Source: Polynucleobacter yangtzensis (GTDB lineage Bacteria; Pseudomonadota; Gammaproteobacteria; Burkholderiales; Burkholderiaceae). From it: a stretch of 64,000 nucleotides of DNA. This document shows positions 44,407 to 53,093 of this stretch, piece after piece. Numbering within the stretch: the first letter of the stretch is position 1; each line of letters begins with the position of its first letter. The translations under genes were made by a program, and so were the position numbers. A model generated the notes under the pieces. It was not told the DNA's origin. It did not search any database and saw only the letters and a program-made list of their open reading frames with translations. The DNA lies in assembly GCF_001595965.1 (NCBI RefSeq), contig NZ_LOJI01000001.1, positions 526,178 through 590,177 on the forward strand, read 5' to 3'.

Positions 44407-45621
44407 ATGTCGGAAATATCAAGGGAAATTCTGAGTGTTGGCGACCTAAACCGCGCCATTGCTGCTTCTTTGGAGGATCGTTTTGATACGGTCTGGGTAA
44501 GCGGGGAGATTTCCAACTTCAAGGCTTATGACAGCGGGCACTGGTATTTCTCATTAAAGGATGAAGAAGGTCAAATACGCTGTGTGATGTTCCGAGGGCG
44601 TAATGGCCAGGTCGGATTTATGCCCCAATCTGGCGACTTGGTTGAGGTGAGCGCCAATCTGGGTCTGTATGTGCCCCGGGGAGATATCCAACTCACCATT
44701 CAGACACTGCGCCGCGCAGGAATGGGTGGCTTATATGAAGCCTTCTTAAAGCTCAAAGCCAAACTTGCTAAAGAGGGTTTATTTGATGAGGAGCATAAAC
44801 GCGAGATTCCAACGCATCCTAGATCAATTGGCATCATCACATCACCACAAGCAGCCGCATTAAAAGATGTTTTAAGTACGCTAGCAAGAAGAGCGCCACA
44901 TATTCCGATTGTGATTTACCCAACCCTAGTGCAAGGACCAGATGCCCCTGCTGGAATTATTTCTGCCCTCAAAGCGGCTGAAAAAGAAAATGCAGTTGAT
45001 GTCATTTTGTTGGTGCGAGGTGGTGGCAGTATTGAAGATCTCTGGGCATTTAATGATGAGCAGCTGGCTTATGCGATTGCGCAATCACCAATACCTGTAG
45101 TCAGTGGTGTTGGGCATGAAACCGATTTCACAATTGCTGACTTTGTATCTGACTTGCGCGCACCTACACCTACTGGTGCCGCAGAATTGGCTGCGCCACG
45201 CAAAGATCAAATGCTGCAAGAGTTAGACGCCATCATGCAAGCCTTGTTACAGCGCATCAACCAACGCGTAGAACGTGAAGCGCAAACCTTAGATCAACTA
45301 GCACTAAGACTCAGTCACGCACTGCCCAATCCAGATCGCATGCGCGAGCAAATACAAGGATGGCAACAACGCCTCAATCAAGCTTGGTCAGTACGCATGG
45401 AAAGTTGGAAACGCAATCAAACGCACTATCAATCTCAGTTGGAGATGCTGAATCCGCAGAGAACCCTAGAGCGTGGCTATGCAGTGATCTTGAGTAAAGA
45501 GAAAGATCAACTGCATGCTGTGCGTGATCCTGAAGAATTAGTTGCTAATGCTGATTATGAAATTCATTTAGCCAATGGAGTTTCAGAAGTGCAGCTTACG
45601 AAAGTGTCTTCTAAGACTTAG
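44407..45621 (+). CDS. xseA: Exodeoxyribonuclease VII large subunit
   Basis: Catalytic subunit of exonuclease VII, which degrades single-stranded DNA. An OB-fold domain opens with SVGDLNRAIAASLEDRFDTV followed by WVSGEISNFK; the catalytic domain has RSIGIITSPQAAALKDVLST, VILLVRGGGSIEDLWAFNDE and SGVGHETDFTIADFVSDLRA, then a coiled-coil C-terminal arm and LNPQRTLERGYAVI. The 404 residues are slightly short but complete. The small subunit gene xseB is not in the window. It converges on murB with a 4-bp overlap. Confidence 0.96.
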   Translation: MSEISREILSVGDLNRAIAASLEDRFDTVWVSGEISNFKAYDSGHWYFSLKDEEGQIRCVMFRGRNGQVGFMPQSGDLVEVSANLGLYVPRGDIQLTIQTLRRAGMGGLYEAFLKLKAKLAKEGLFDEEHKREIPTHPRSIGIITSPQAAALKDVLSTLARRAPHIPIVIYPTLVQGPDAPAGIISALKAAEKENAVDVILLVRGGGSIEDLWAFNDEQLAYAIAQSPIPVVSGVGHETDFTIADFVSDLRAPTPTGAAELAAPRKDQMLQELDAIMQALLQRINQRVEREAQTLDQLALRLSHALPNPDRMREQIQGWQQRLNQAWSVRMESWKRNQTHYQSQLEMLNPQRTLERGYAVILSKEKDQLHAVRDPEELVANADYEIHLANGVSEVQLTKVSSKT

Positions 45622-46655
45622 AAAATATTAGGCTCAATCTGTAAAGTCACGCCAAACTTATCGTGCACTTTATCCCGAATGCATTTAGCAAGACCAAGAA
45701 TATCCTCAGCGGTGCCACCGCCATGGTTCACGAGTACTAGGGCTTGGTTTTCATAAACACCAACTGCACCCATGCGTTGACCTTTAAAACCGCATTGATC
45801 AATGAGCCAGCCAGCAGCGAGTTTGCGCTTGCCTGGTAGGTCTGCATAAGAAACTAAATCTGCGTAGGTTTTAAGAAGCGTTTCGTACTGTTCATTCGGA
45901 ATAACCGGATTCTGAAAGAAGCTACCCGCATTGCCGATGACTTTCGGATCGGGAAGCTTGTGAGTACGGATCTTACAAACGGCTAGGAAGATCTCTTCCG
46001 GACTAGGATTGGCATCAAGCGGAAACTGCTTCGCTAGGTCCGCATAATGAATGCGAGCCTGCCAAATTTTTGGCATTTTAAAAACGACCTTTGTCACGAT
46101 AAAGCGGCCGGGATTTTGCTTGAAGTAACTATCGCGATAGGCAAAGCAGCATGCCTCTTTTGGGAGAGTGACAAAGGCATGGTCTTTGGCATCAAAGGCT
46201 TCGATACGATCGATGTACTCGCCGATCTCAACGCCATACGCACCAATGTTTTGTATGGGCGCGGCACCAACGGTACCCGGTATCAGGGCCAGATTCTCAA
46301 AGCCGGGCATACCATTTTCTAAAGTCCACTCAACGAGTTCATGCCAAACCACTCCGGCACCGACTGACAGAAACGTAGCTTCTTCATCGCTGGAGAAAAT
46401 TTCTTGACCCAGAATATCAATGAGTAAAGTGGCTCCAGGCAGTGCGCTCGGTAATATGACATTACTGCCGCCGCCCAATACTCTCCAGGACAGCTTTTGC
46501 CCGGCAATCTCTGACATCACCGCTGGAATTTGCTCTGGTGCGTGGATTTCATAGGCGAGTTCGGCTACTGCATCAAGACCAAAGGTATTGCGGTGCTTAA
46601 GTCCTAAATTAGGAGTCAATTTTGCGGAGTTGGACGCATTTTGGGCGCGAGTCAT
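45618..46655 (-). CDS. murB: UDP-N-acetylenolpyruvoylglucosamine reductase
   Basis: FAD enzyme that completes UDP-MurNAc synthesis for peptidoglycan. The FAD motif WRVLGGGSNVILPSALPGAT is near residue 55, followed by SVGAGVVWHELVEWTLENGM, NLALIPGTVGAAPIQNIGAY, FAYRDSYFK and the C-terminal GNAGSFFQNPVI and AAGWLIDQCGFKGQRMGAVG. The type I (E. coli-like) layout and 345 residues fit. The first 17 residues look dispensable, so a later start is possible, but no better ATG precedes GLKHRNTFG. Confidence 0.95.
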   Translation of the reverse strand: MTRAQNASNSAKLTPNLGLKHRNTFGLDAVAELAYEIHAPEQIPAVMSEIAGQKLSWRVLGGGSNVILPSALPGATLLIDILGQEIFSSDEEATFLSVGAGVVWHELVEWTLENGMPGFENLALIPGTVGAAPIQNIGAYGVEIGEYIDRIEAFDAKDHAFVTLPKEACCFAYRDSYFKQNPGRFIVTKVVFKMPKIWQARIHYADLAKQFPLDANPSPEEIFLAVCKIRTHKLPDPKVIGNAGSFFQNPVIPNEQYETLLKTYADLVSYADLPGKRKLAAGWLIDQCGFKGQRMGAVGVYENQALVLVNHGGGTAEDILGLAKCIRDKVHDKFGVTLQIEPNIF

Positions 46656-46701
46656 AGCGCAATCTTATACATATCAAGTCTATTGAATAAAAATAGATGG
46701 A

Positions 46702-47706
46702 TCATTTTGGGTGAACCCTAAGATCTAAGATTGACTCCTCAATGACTGCCTTTGGAAAATAACGCATTGTGCGTTCATCAATAAGAAGATTTGGCAAATA
46801 CTCGCGTACTAAGTTCATTACCATTAATGCCTGATTGAGATCACGTTGTTTTTTGACGGGCTCTCGATGGATTTGATGTGAGAGCCATGCCTTATGAATA
46901 GCAAATGCTCTTGGATCTGGCACAGGCATGATCACTGCAGCCCCACTGGACGCAATGACCACTTGCTCTAATCGAGGGGCATTCGCCAGCCACTCTAAAT
47001 TTGGTACTTCCATAATCGCTAGGTCGCCCTGAGCTAATAATTCGGGCTTAGGGGCTAACATTCCTTTATCTTGCCCAATCAAATCAACCATAAAACCGTC
47101 TTTGTTGATTGCCCTAAATCCTTCAGCGGTAGAAATTTCAAAAGTTTTATCCACCTTTTTAAGTAAGCCTAATAAACCCTCGCCATCTAGTTTTTTTGCT
47201 AGCAAAGACACTTGTTTGCGTACATCAAAGAGTAGGTCAATATCACCAGATGCTAATAAATCCATTTTGAGCTCTACGGCAGCCATCGACTCGTAAGCAA
47301 AGATGGCATGAGTACCAACAACTCGCAATTCAGACAGAGCTTGAGCTTGGTCAAGCCTTAGTAAAATTTCACCAATAATGCTAGGCATGCGACCTAAACG
47401 TACCGCGCGATTCAGCTTTCTTTGAGAGTCAAGCTTGACTTTAAGGCTCTGATATTTTTCTTCCGCCAACGCTTTGCCTTCTTCAAACTGTCGGAAAATT
47501 TGCTCAGTTTCAGGAGTGCGTGGCCCAAGGGATTTGCTGTTGCCTGAGGCGCTAGTGAGCCGTAGCAGGTAATCCTTACCATTCACATTCTTCCAGCGCA
47601 TACCGTATTTATAGTCGCGGTGCCGCCAAAGAACTTCACGCCAGGCTCTATAGATCTGATCCGATTCCACTAAGAATAGGCGTTGCTGGTCCGATAAAGG
47701 CTTCAT
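46702..47706 (-). CDS. Stand-alone nucleotidyltransferase-fold protein (GSU2403/NTP_transf_8-like)
   Basis: A 334-residue protein resembling the GSU2403 family (PF12281-like). The centre shows ELRVVGTHAIFAYESMAAVE and MDLLASGDIDLLFDVRKQVS, in which GTHAI and the GDIDLL pair form a minimal nucleotidyltransferase active site, followed by ISTAEGFRAINKDGFMVDLI. The C-terminal helix region has DPRAFAIHKAWLSHQIHREP followed by VKKQRDLNQALMV. The substrate is unknown. It stands alone between murB and yajQ, with two mirror-image dyads just upstream. Such minimal transferases include toxins (MNT, AbiEii), but no partner is adjacent. Confidence 0.6.
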   Translation of the reverse strand: MKPLSDQQRLFLVESDQIYRAWREVLWRHRDYKYGMRWKNVNGKDYLLRLTSASGNSKSLGPRTPETEQIFRQFEEGKALAEEKYQSLKVKLDSQRKLNRAVRLGRMPSIIGEILLRLDQAQALSELRVVGTHAIFAYESMAAVELKMDLLASGDIDLLFDVRKQVSLLAKKLDGEGLLGLLKKVDKTFEISTAEGFRAINKDGFMVDLIGQDKGMLAPKPELLAQGDLAIMEVPNLEWLANAPRLEQVVIASSGAAVIMPVPDPRAFAIHKAWLSHQIHREPVKKQRDLNQALMVMNLVREYLPNLLIDERTMRYFPKAVIEESILDLRVHPK

Positions 47707-47710
47707 TTTT

Positions 47711-47745
47711 TACCTGTAAAAATCTATTTTTGTAATTTACAGGTA
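47711..47745. promoter_or_regulatory. Paired mirror-image dyads upstream of the nucleotidyltransferase gene
   Basis: TACCTGTAAA at 47711-47720 and TTTACAGGTA at 47736-47745 are perfect reverse complements, 15 bases apart. Each, with flanking bases, is itself a dyad of the form TTTAC-NN-GTAAA, and a third dyad TGTAA-T-TTACA lies at 47731-47741. The block starts 4 bp before the start codon of the minus-strand gene, so a bound dimer would block its transcription or translation. The 25-bp centre spacing is close to two and a half helical turns. Confidence 0.6.
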
Positions 47746-47852
47746 AAATTTCCCATAATCAAGAATTATTAGCTTAAAAATACGATGTGTTGTTTGGCGG
47801 TGGTGTTGAACGACAATTCAGTTAATCTTCAAGTAAATATAAAGGATTTGAT

Positions 47853-48338
47853 ATGCCATCATTTGACGTTGTTTGTGAGCCGGACATGGTTGAGCTCAAG
47901 AATGCGATTGAGCAATCGAATAAAGAAATCAGCAATCGTTTCGACTTTAAGGGTTCTGATAGCCGCGTAGAGCAAAAAGACGAAGCCTTAATTTTGTTTG
48001 GTGATGATGACTTTAAGTTAGGTCAAGTGCGTGATGTGCTCGTTGGCAAAATGGCCAAACGGAATGTGGATGTGCGTTATCTCAAAGATGACAAAACTGA
48101 AACGATCGGTGGTGATAAGCGTAAGCAAACGATGAAGATTCAAAAGGGTATTACTTCAGAGTTAGCTAAAAAAGTAGTGCGCATCATTAAAGACAGTAAG
48201 CTCAAAGTGCAAGCTAGCATTCAGGGTGATGCAGTACGCGTGACTGGTGCTAAGCGAGATGACTTACAAGAAACGATGGCTTTGCTCAAGAAAGAAGTAA
48301 CCGAAGCGCCATTGGGCTTTAACAATTTCCGTGACTAA
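47853..48338 (+). CDS. yajQ: YajQ family nucleotide-binding protein
   Basis: A UPF0234 protein with two ferredoxin-like domains; homologues bind nucleotides, and the Xanthomonas homologue binds cyclic-di-GMP. The family start [20 protein letters not shown] is exact, followed by [40 protein letters not shown] and the C-terminal [11 protein letters not shown]. At 161 residues it is complete. An AAGGA ribosome site precedes the ATG. Its stop overlaps the GTG start of xerD by 8 bp, so the two are coupled. Confidence 0.95.
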   Translation: MPSFDVVCEPDMVELKNAIEQSNKEISNRFDFKGSDSRVEQKDEALILFGDDDFKLGQVRDVLVGKMAKRNVDVRYLKDDKTETIGGDKRKQTMKIQKGITSELAKKVVRIIKDSKLKVQASIQGDAVRVTGAKRDDLQETMALLKKEVTEAPLGFNNFRD

Positions 48339-49254
48339 TGTCGCGCCAGCAATAGCTCCAGCAAGCCAAGAGGCCATAGAGCGCTTCTGCGACGCTTGCT
48401 GGCTAGAAGACGGCCTTGCTCAAAATAGCCTAGCCGCATACCGTAGAGACTTATTGCTATTAGCGCAGTGGCTTTATAAGGAGTCTGGTGGCGATCTTTA
48501 TGGCGTTACCGAAAAAGATCTCACGGCTTATATTGCTTATCGCAGAGCGGATAAAGCAACCACTGCCAATCGACGCTTAACGGTTTTCAAGCGCTTCTAC
48601 CGTCACGCCCTACGCATCAATTTAGTGAAGAACGATCCTTGTATGGGATTGCGTGCTGCCAAGCAAGCGCTGCGCTTTCCAAAGACATTGAGTGAAGATC
48701 AAGTTACCGCCTTGTTAAATGCGCCAGATATTGAAACGCCATTGGGTTTGCGTGATCGCACGATGCTCGAGCTCATGTATGCCAGTGGTTTGCGCGTCTC
48801 TGAAATTGTTTCTTTAAAAACAGTAGCCCTTGGATTAAATGAAGGTGTCGTAAGAGTGGTGAATGGTAAAGGCGGTAAAGAGCGCTTAGTACCTTTTGGT
48901 GGTGAAGCAGGGCAATGGCTCAGAAAGTATCTTGCTGAGGCCCGTACCCCATTACTAGAGGGCAAAACATCAGATGCTGTTTTTGTTGGTCGTCATACGG
49001 GCGCTGGTTTAACCCGGCAGGCATTTTGGGCACTGATTAAGCGTTATGCCACAGTAGCCAATATCTCTGTAGCGCTTTCACCTCACACCCTGCGCCATGC
49101 CTTTGCGACCCATTTACTCAATCATGGGGCGGATTTAAGGGTGGTGCAGCTCCTTTTGGGGCATGCTGATATCTCTACCACCCAAATTTATACCCATGTG
49201 GCTAGAGAAAGACTCAAATCAATTCACCAGCAGCATCATCCGCGCGGCTCTTAA
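48331..49254 (+). CDS. xerD: Tyrosine recombinase XerD
   Basis: Site-specific recombinase that, with XerC, resolves chromosome dimers at dif. The core-binding domain has [20 protein letters not shown], and the catalytic domain has [20 protein letters not shown] (catalytic Arg), [20 protein letters not shown] (HxxR) and [20 protein letters not shown] (His and nucleophile Tyr). Start GTG 48331. WLEDGL near the N-terminus favours XerD over XerC. 307 residues. No dif-like site is recognised next to it. Confidence 0.94.
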   Translation: MTNVAPAIAPASQEAIERFCDACWLEDGLAQNSLAAYRRDLLLLAQWLYKESGGDLYGVTEKDLTAYIAYRRADKATTANRRLTVFKRFYRHALRINLVKNDPCMGLRAAKQALRFPKTLSEDQVTALLNAPDIETPLGLRDRTMLELMYASGLRVSEIVSLKTVALGLNEGVVRVVNGKGGKERLVPFGGEAGQWLRKYLAEARTPLLEGKTSDAVFVGRHTGAGLTRQAFWALIKRYATVANISVALSPHTLRHAFATHLLNHGADLRVVQLLLGHADISTTQIYTHVARERLKSIHQQHHPRGS

Positions 49255-49311
49255 TAAGCCCTAGACCAAGGGTTGCGGCTTGCTCAGGCTATAAGTGTTT
49301 AAGATAGCGGT

Positions 49312-49944
49312 ATGGAATTGACCCTCGATCTATTGCTTATCCCCATTGCCTATTTAATTGGCTCCGTTTCTTTTGCGGTAGTGGTGAGCAAGTGCATGCG
49401 CTTACCCGATCCTCACTCTTATGGCTCTGGTAATCCGGGTGCCACGAATGTTCTGCGTACAGGTAACAAATTAGCAGCAGTATTGACCTTGATTGGCGAT
49501 GCTCTCAAAGGTTATCTTGCTGTCATGCTCGCACGAGTATTGCTGGGTGATGAGTCACTCACATCTACTTTAAATTCTTGGTTGCTCTGTGGGGTAGTTA
49601 TTGCTGTTTTCCTGGGTCACCTCTTTCCAATATTTCATGGGTTTAAAGGTGGTAAAGGTGTTGCCACTGCCTGCGGTATTTTGTTTGGTATTAATTGGAT
49701 TTTAGGTTTAGCCACTCTGAGCACCTGGATTATTGTGGCAATGTTTATGCGCTACTCATCATTAGCTGCCCTAGCTGCTGCAATCTTTGGCCCCATCTAT
49801 TTTGTTTTCTTGTTCGGCCTTCAGCCAATGGGTATTGCGCTACTGATAGTTTGCCTCTTATTGATTTGGCGTCACCGTAGCAATATCCAAAATTTAATGA
49901 ATGGCACCGAAAGTCGTATTGGTTCTAAAAATACTCCAAACTAA
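49312..49944 (+). CDS. plsY: Glycerol-3-phosphate acyltransferase PlsY
   Basis: Inner-membrane enzyme that transfers acyl groups from acyl-phosphate to glycerol-3-phosphate, the first step of phospholipid synthesis. The PlsY signatures are [20 protein letters not shown] in loop 1, [20 protein letters not shown] in loop 2 and [17 protein letters not shown] at the C-terminus, between about five or six hydrophobic segments. 210 residues. Same strand as xerD after a 57-bp gap. Confidence 0.96.
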   Translation: MELTLDLLLIPIAYLIGSVSFAVVVSKCMRLPDPHSYGSGNPGATNVLRTGNKLAAVLTLIGDALKGYLAVMLARVLLGDESLTSTLNSWLLCGVVIAVFLGHLFPIFHGFKGGKGVATACGILFGINWILGLATLSTWIIVAMFMRYSSLAALAAAIFGPIYFVFLFGLQPMGIALLIVCLLLIWRHRSNIQNLMNGTESRIGSKNTPN

Positions 49945-49970
49945 AGACCCCCAAAGTAAAGACCTCAACT

Positions 49971-50342
49971 ATGACAATTGCTTACGCCTGTGTTCTCTTT
50001 ATGGGTCTTTTGCCCTATGTAGCTGCTGGTATCGCTAAAAAAGGTTTTGAGGGTTATGACAATGCCTTACCAAGACAATGGCTTGCTAAGCAAACTGGCT
50101 TTAGGGCTAGAGCGAATGCCGCACAAGCCAATCTATTTGAGTCATTGCCTCTCTTTTTTGCCGCAGTCATCATTGCTTCAATTGCCAATGCACCGCAAGC
50201 TAGAATTGATCTTCTAGCGCTAGGTTTTGTGGCTGCGCGGATTGCTTACTTGATTTGTTATGTTGCCAACTGGCCAACGACACGATCCATTGTTTGGGCT
50301 TTGGGAATCATTTGTGTAGTGAGCTTGTTTTTCCAGATTTAA
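49971..50342 (+). CDS. MAPEG-family membrane protein
   Basis: A 123-residue inner-membrane protein with four hydrophobic segments. The pattern LLPYVAAGIAKKGFEGYDNA, ANAAQANLFESLPLFFAAVI and ARIAYLICYVANWPTTRSIV matches the bacterial MAPEG (eicosanoid/glutathione metabolism) family, where NxxE-type residues bind glutathione; here AQANLFESLP is that helix. Actual activity in this organism is unknown. It lies 26 bp after plsY. Confidence 0.85.
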   Translation: MTIAYACVLFMGLLPYVAAGIAKKGFEGYDNALPRQWLAKQTGFRARANAAQANLFESLPLFFAAVIIASIANAPQARIDLLALGFVAARIAYLICYVANWPTTRSIVWALGIICVVSLFFQI

Positions 50343-50380
50343 CAAACTAATTATTAAAAAACTGAGACACAACATTTCTT

Positions 50381-51160
50381 ATGCCAACTAAAATACCAGC
50401 TGCAGTGAAAAAGCCGACGATCAAAAAAGCAGGCGCCACAAAAAAGAAGGCATCAACAAAGACCACACCAGCAAAAGATGACGTAGGTTTACCTTTGTCG
50501 GTAGTGATTCGCCGCCGTATTGAGGCGCAAAAAGCGCGCTTTCATGCAAATGACAATATCGCTGCTTTTATTCAACCAGGAGAGCTTGAGGGTCTGGTAG
50601 ATGAAGTTGCAGAAAAGATGCAGGCCGTCTTAGAAAGTCTGGTGATCGATACTGAAAATGATCACAACACTAAAAATACCAGCCGTCGTGTCGCCAAAAT
50701 GTATGTGCAGGAAGTGTTTAATGGCCGCTATGTAGAGCAACCAGCGCTGACGAAGTTCCCTAACGTGAGTCGCTTAAATGAGCTTATGATTATTGGCCCA
50801 ATCACCGTACGAAGCGCCTGCTCCCACCATTTGTGCCCAATCATGGGTCGCATTTGGATTGGGGTGTTGCCAAGCAAGGAATCTGCGTTGATCGGTCTTT
50901 CTAAGTATTCACGCCTGACCGAGTGGGTCATGTGCCGCCCTCAGATTCAGGAAGAGGCTGTTGTGGAGTTGGCAGATATGCTTGAGAAAAAAATTAAGCC
51001 TATTGGTGTTGCAGTGGTAATGGATGCTGATCACTTCTGTATGCAGTGGCGTGGTGTAAAGGATCGTGATTCCAAGATGATCAATAGCGTGATGCGTGGA
51101 GCCTTTTTAAAGGACTCTAATTTGCGTCGTGAGTTCTTAGCTCTGATTGATCGTAAGTAA
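50381..51160 (+). CDS. folE: GTP cyclohydrolase I
   Basis: Converts GTP to dihydroneopterin triphosphate, entry to folate synthesis. The core has LVIDTENDHNTKNTSRRVAK, RSACSHHLCPIMGRIWIGVL (zinc Cys and His), IGLSKYSRLTEWVMCRPQIQ and VVMDADHFCMQWRGVKDRDS (third zinc ligand). At 259 residues it carries an N-terminal tail of about 35 residues made mostly of Lys, Ala and Thr before the domain. Such tails are not needed for catalysis. It is 38 bp after the MAPEG gene. Confidence 0.94.
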   Translation: MPTKIPAAVKKPTIKKAGATKKKASTKTTPAKDDVGLPLSVVIRRRIEAQKARFHANDNIAAFIQPGELEGLVDEVAEKMQAVLESLVIDTENDHNTKNTSRRVAKMYVQEVFNGRYVEQPALTKFPNVSRLNELMIIGPITVRSACSHHLCPIMGRIWIGVLPSKESALIGLSKYSRLTEWVMCRPQIQEEAVVELADMLEKKIKPIGVAVVMDADHFCMQWRGVKDRDSKMINSVMRGAFLKDSNLRREFLALIDRK

Positions 51161-51164
51161 TTTA

Positions 51165-52205
51165 ATGAAAAAGCTTTTGATTCTTGCGTTGCTAGGGTTT
51201 GTGCTCGTAGGCTGCTCTAACACCCCTAGGCGACAAGACTATCAAGCATTCATGGATGAGGAAGTAGAGTCCCCGTTCTTTAATGTGCCCGCAGTAAATC
51301 AAAAAGACTTTGCAGACCGTACTTGGATCTTATTGGCTGAGTCAAAGACTAAGCTGTGGTTCTATGACCCCTACACGCTGACTGAAGATGAAGAAGGGGT
51401 TGTTGCCTTTGATGCATTCTTCTCGCCACGAGAGCAGAATAATCTGCAGTTATTTAATGCCACGATTGTTGGGCCTTACCGACAAAAGATAGATTGCTTT
51501 GGTAATCATCAGTGGTCAGAAACGCTATACACAAAGAACTTGGTACCCAAAGACCCCAACGCTGTTGACATCAAACCAGTCAATGGTTCTGGCTGGGTCA
51601 AAATTAAAGGACGCACAGCAATGGCCTATGTGCGAACTCGGGTATGCGGCAGAAAATTCATTGATGATCAAAATATTAATTACTTTTTATTCCAAACTAG
51701 TCCAATGTCTTTAGTACAAGCTCGCAAAGAAGTGATTCGAGATACTGCGCAATACCAAAAAGAAATGCAGTTGGCAAAAGAGGCGCAAGAAAGAGCTAAG
51801 GCCCAAAAGGGCATACCAGAACAAAAAAGCGCTGTAAGCATTATTCCCGGCGAACCGCCACCACCGGCTTCGGTAGAGGTGCCTTCGGAAAAAACTCCAG
51901 TGTTTTATGAGGTGGTCAATAACGTGGTTACCGTTATTGATGTAAAGAATGATGTCCGCCAAATGAAGCTCAGCTCCTATTTGATGGAAAAAGATTTTCC
52001 GAAGCAAGCTGACTATTTATTCACGGCAAATTGCCAAAGCAATACATACAGCTTACTTACTCAAGGTGCTGGTGAAAAATCTGGTGGAGTCAGCGTTACA
52101 AAGGAAAACATTGGTGCTAAAGATTCATTTAGTGCAGTTGCATTCAATCGTGCATGCGGTAAGCATGGCGCTTACATGAAAGTAACAAATAAAGGCGTGA
52201 GATGA
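51165..52205 (+). CDS. Predicted lipoprotein with surface-adhesin-E-like domain
   Basis: A 346-residue lipoprotein: signal peptide with lipobox LVGC, so Cys at about residue 17. The first domain (about 45-170) contains RTWILLAESKTKLWFYDPYT, a pair of Cys near KIDCFGNHQWSETLY, and YVRTRVCGRKF, a pattern that resembles surface-adhesin protein E domains (PF16747-like). A Gln/Lys/Ala-rich helical stretch and a proline-rich stretch follow, then a second Cys-containing domain. ATG 51165 is chosen over TTG 51147 because it gives the signal peptide. Function unknown. Overlaps the next small lipoprotein gene. Confidence 0.6.
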   Translation: MKKLLILALLGFVLVGCSNTPRRQDYQAFMDEEVESPFFNVPAVNQKDFADRTWILLAESKTKLWFYDPYTLTEDEEGVVAFDAFFSPREQNNLQLFNATIVGPYRQKIDCFGNHQWSETLYTKNLVPKDPNAVDIKPVNGSGWVKIKGRTAMAYVRTRVCGRKFIDDQNINYFLFQTSPMSLVQARKEVIRDTAQYQKEMQLAKEAQERAKAQKGIPEQKSAVSIIPGEPPPPASVEVPSEKTPVFYEVVNNVVTVIDVKNDVRQMKLSSYLMEKDFPKQADYLFTANCQSNTYSLLTQGAGEKSGGVSVTKENIGAKDSFSAVAFNRACGKHGAYMKVTNKGVR

Positions 52206-52426
52206 AACTGTGCTTTAGTGGGTTATTAACTTATTTTGTTTTAGCTACCGCATTAGGTTTGGCTGCTTGCACTTCATTTCCATCCGAAAACCAAGACCCC
52301 GCCAAAAATAACAAGGCTACTTACAACAAAGATCTCAGGGAGTGCCAAGAGGACTATCCGGAAGTGGGTTCCGGTGTTCACTATCGGCAATGGATAGGCT
52401 GCATGAATCTCAAGGGTTGGAAGTAA
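52202..52426 (+). CDS. Small predicted lipoprotein
   Basis: A 74-residue protein with a hydrophobic signal (about residues 4-20) and lipobox GLAAC, so the mature chain begins at Cys 23. The remainder is polar, with NKDLRECQEDYPEVGSGVHY and WIGCMNLKGWK, holding two more Cys that could form a disulfide. The ATG overlaps the preceding stop (ATGA), implying coupled synthesis of two lipoproteins. The family is not recognised; CMxxKGW tails occur in several small periplasmic lipoproteins. Confidence 0.65.
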   Translation: MKLCFSGLLTYFVLATALGLAACTSFPSENQDPAKNNKATYNKDLRECQEDYPEVGSGVHYRQWIGCMNLKGWK

Positions 52427-52454
52427 ACACGCTTTGCGAGAGTGCAAAGTTTTC

Positions 52455-52469
52455 TGAGAATAATTCTCA
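52455..52469. promoter_or_regulatory. Fur-box-like palindrome upstream of the HiPIP gene
   Basis: TGAGAATAATTCTCA is a perfect 7-1-7 palindrome that differs from the ideal Fur half-site pattern TGATAAT-N-ATTATCA at one position per half. It lies 145 bp before the HiPIP start codon. A TTGACT at 52491-52496 and a TATGAT at 52531-52536 follow, though their spacing is too wide to be one promoter. It suggests iron control of the HiPIP gene. Confidence 0.55.
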
Positions 52470-52613
52470 TCTATATTTCTATATAAATCATTGACTTACG
52501 TGGTAGCTAGCAGCATTAAATCTTCTCCACTATGATCAGCTCTAGTTTTAAAAGGTCTTCTTATTTGAGAATGCGCTTTTAAATTATTCGCTGTTTTACT
52601 TTTTGGAGAACCC

Positions 52614-52922
52614 ATGAAAAATAGTCGTCGCCAATTTATGATTTTGTCTGCTGCTGGTGCCTGCACTTTGGCATTGAACGGTAAAGTTCAAGCTCAAGCA
52701 ATGGTTGCTGAAACTGATCCACAAGCTGCTGCATTGGGTTACAAGGCTGATGCTTCTAAGGTAGACAAAGCGAAGTTCCCTAAATATGCCGCCGGTCAAA
52801 AGTGTGACAACTGTGCTCTCTATCAAGGTAAGCCTGGTTCTGCTGCCGGCGGCTGTTCATTATTTGCTGGTAAGCAAGTTGCTGGTCCAGGTTGGTGTTC
52901 TGCTTACGCTAAAAAGGCCTAA
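52614..52922 (+). CDS. High-potential iron-sulfur protein (HiPIP), Tat-exported
   Basis: A periplasmic [4Fe-4S] electron carrier. The N-terminus KNSRRQFMILSAAGACTLAL is a Tat signal (SRRQFM), cleaved after about VQAQA. The mature domain has AALGYKADASKVDKAKFPKY and AAGQKCDNCALYQG, then AAGGCSLFAGKQVAGPGWCS, giving the four cluster Cys in HiPIP order (CxxC, C, C). 102 residues is normal. It stands alone between a Fur-box-like site and a strong terminator. In related bacteria HiPIP donates to oxidases or photosystems; no such partner lies here. Confidence 0.93.
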   Translation: MKNSRRQFMILSAAGACTLALNGKVQAQAMVAETDPQAAALGYKADASKVDKAKFPKYAAGQKCDNCALYQGKPGSAAGGCSLFAGKQVAGPGWCSAYAKKA

Positions 52923-52954
52923 CTTAAAGACACAAGCTTCGACTTGCATCGGAC

Positions 52955-52990
52955 AAAATAGACTGCTTAGGCAGTCTATTTTATTTTTCA
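52955..52990 (+). terminator. Rho-independent terminator after the HiPIP gene
   Basis: A stem of 12 bp, with arms AAAATAGACTGC (52955-52966) and GCAGTCTATTTT (52971-52982, one A-T tail included) around the loop TTAG, followed by ATTTTTC. It sits 33 bp past the stop codon. Confidence 0.85.
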
Positions 52991-53093
52991 GGCATGAGTT
53001 TTTTAGAGGCTTATGATTGTGAGTGTCGCTCAAAAAAAGTCAAAAAATACTTCGGTATCCAGATCATTTCTCATTTCTCATTTTGAAGTTTGC

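Noticed and set aside
47785-47970. 61-residue plus-strand frame overlapping the yajQ start
   Set aside because: It overlaps the perfectly conserved YajQ N-terminus in another frame and has no plausible domain.
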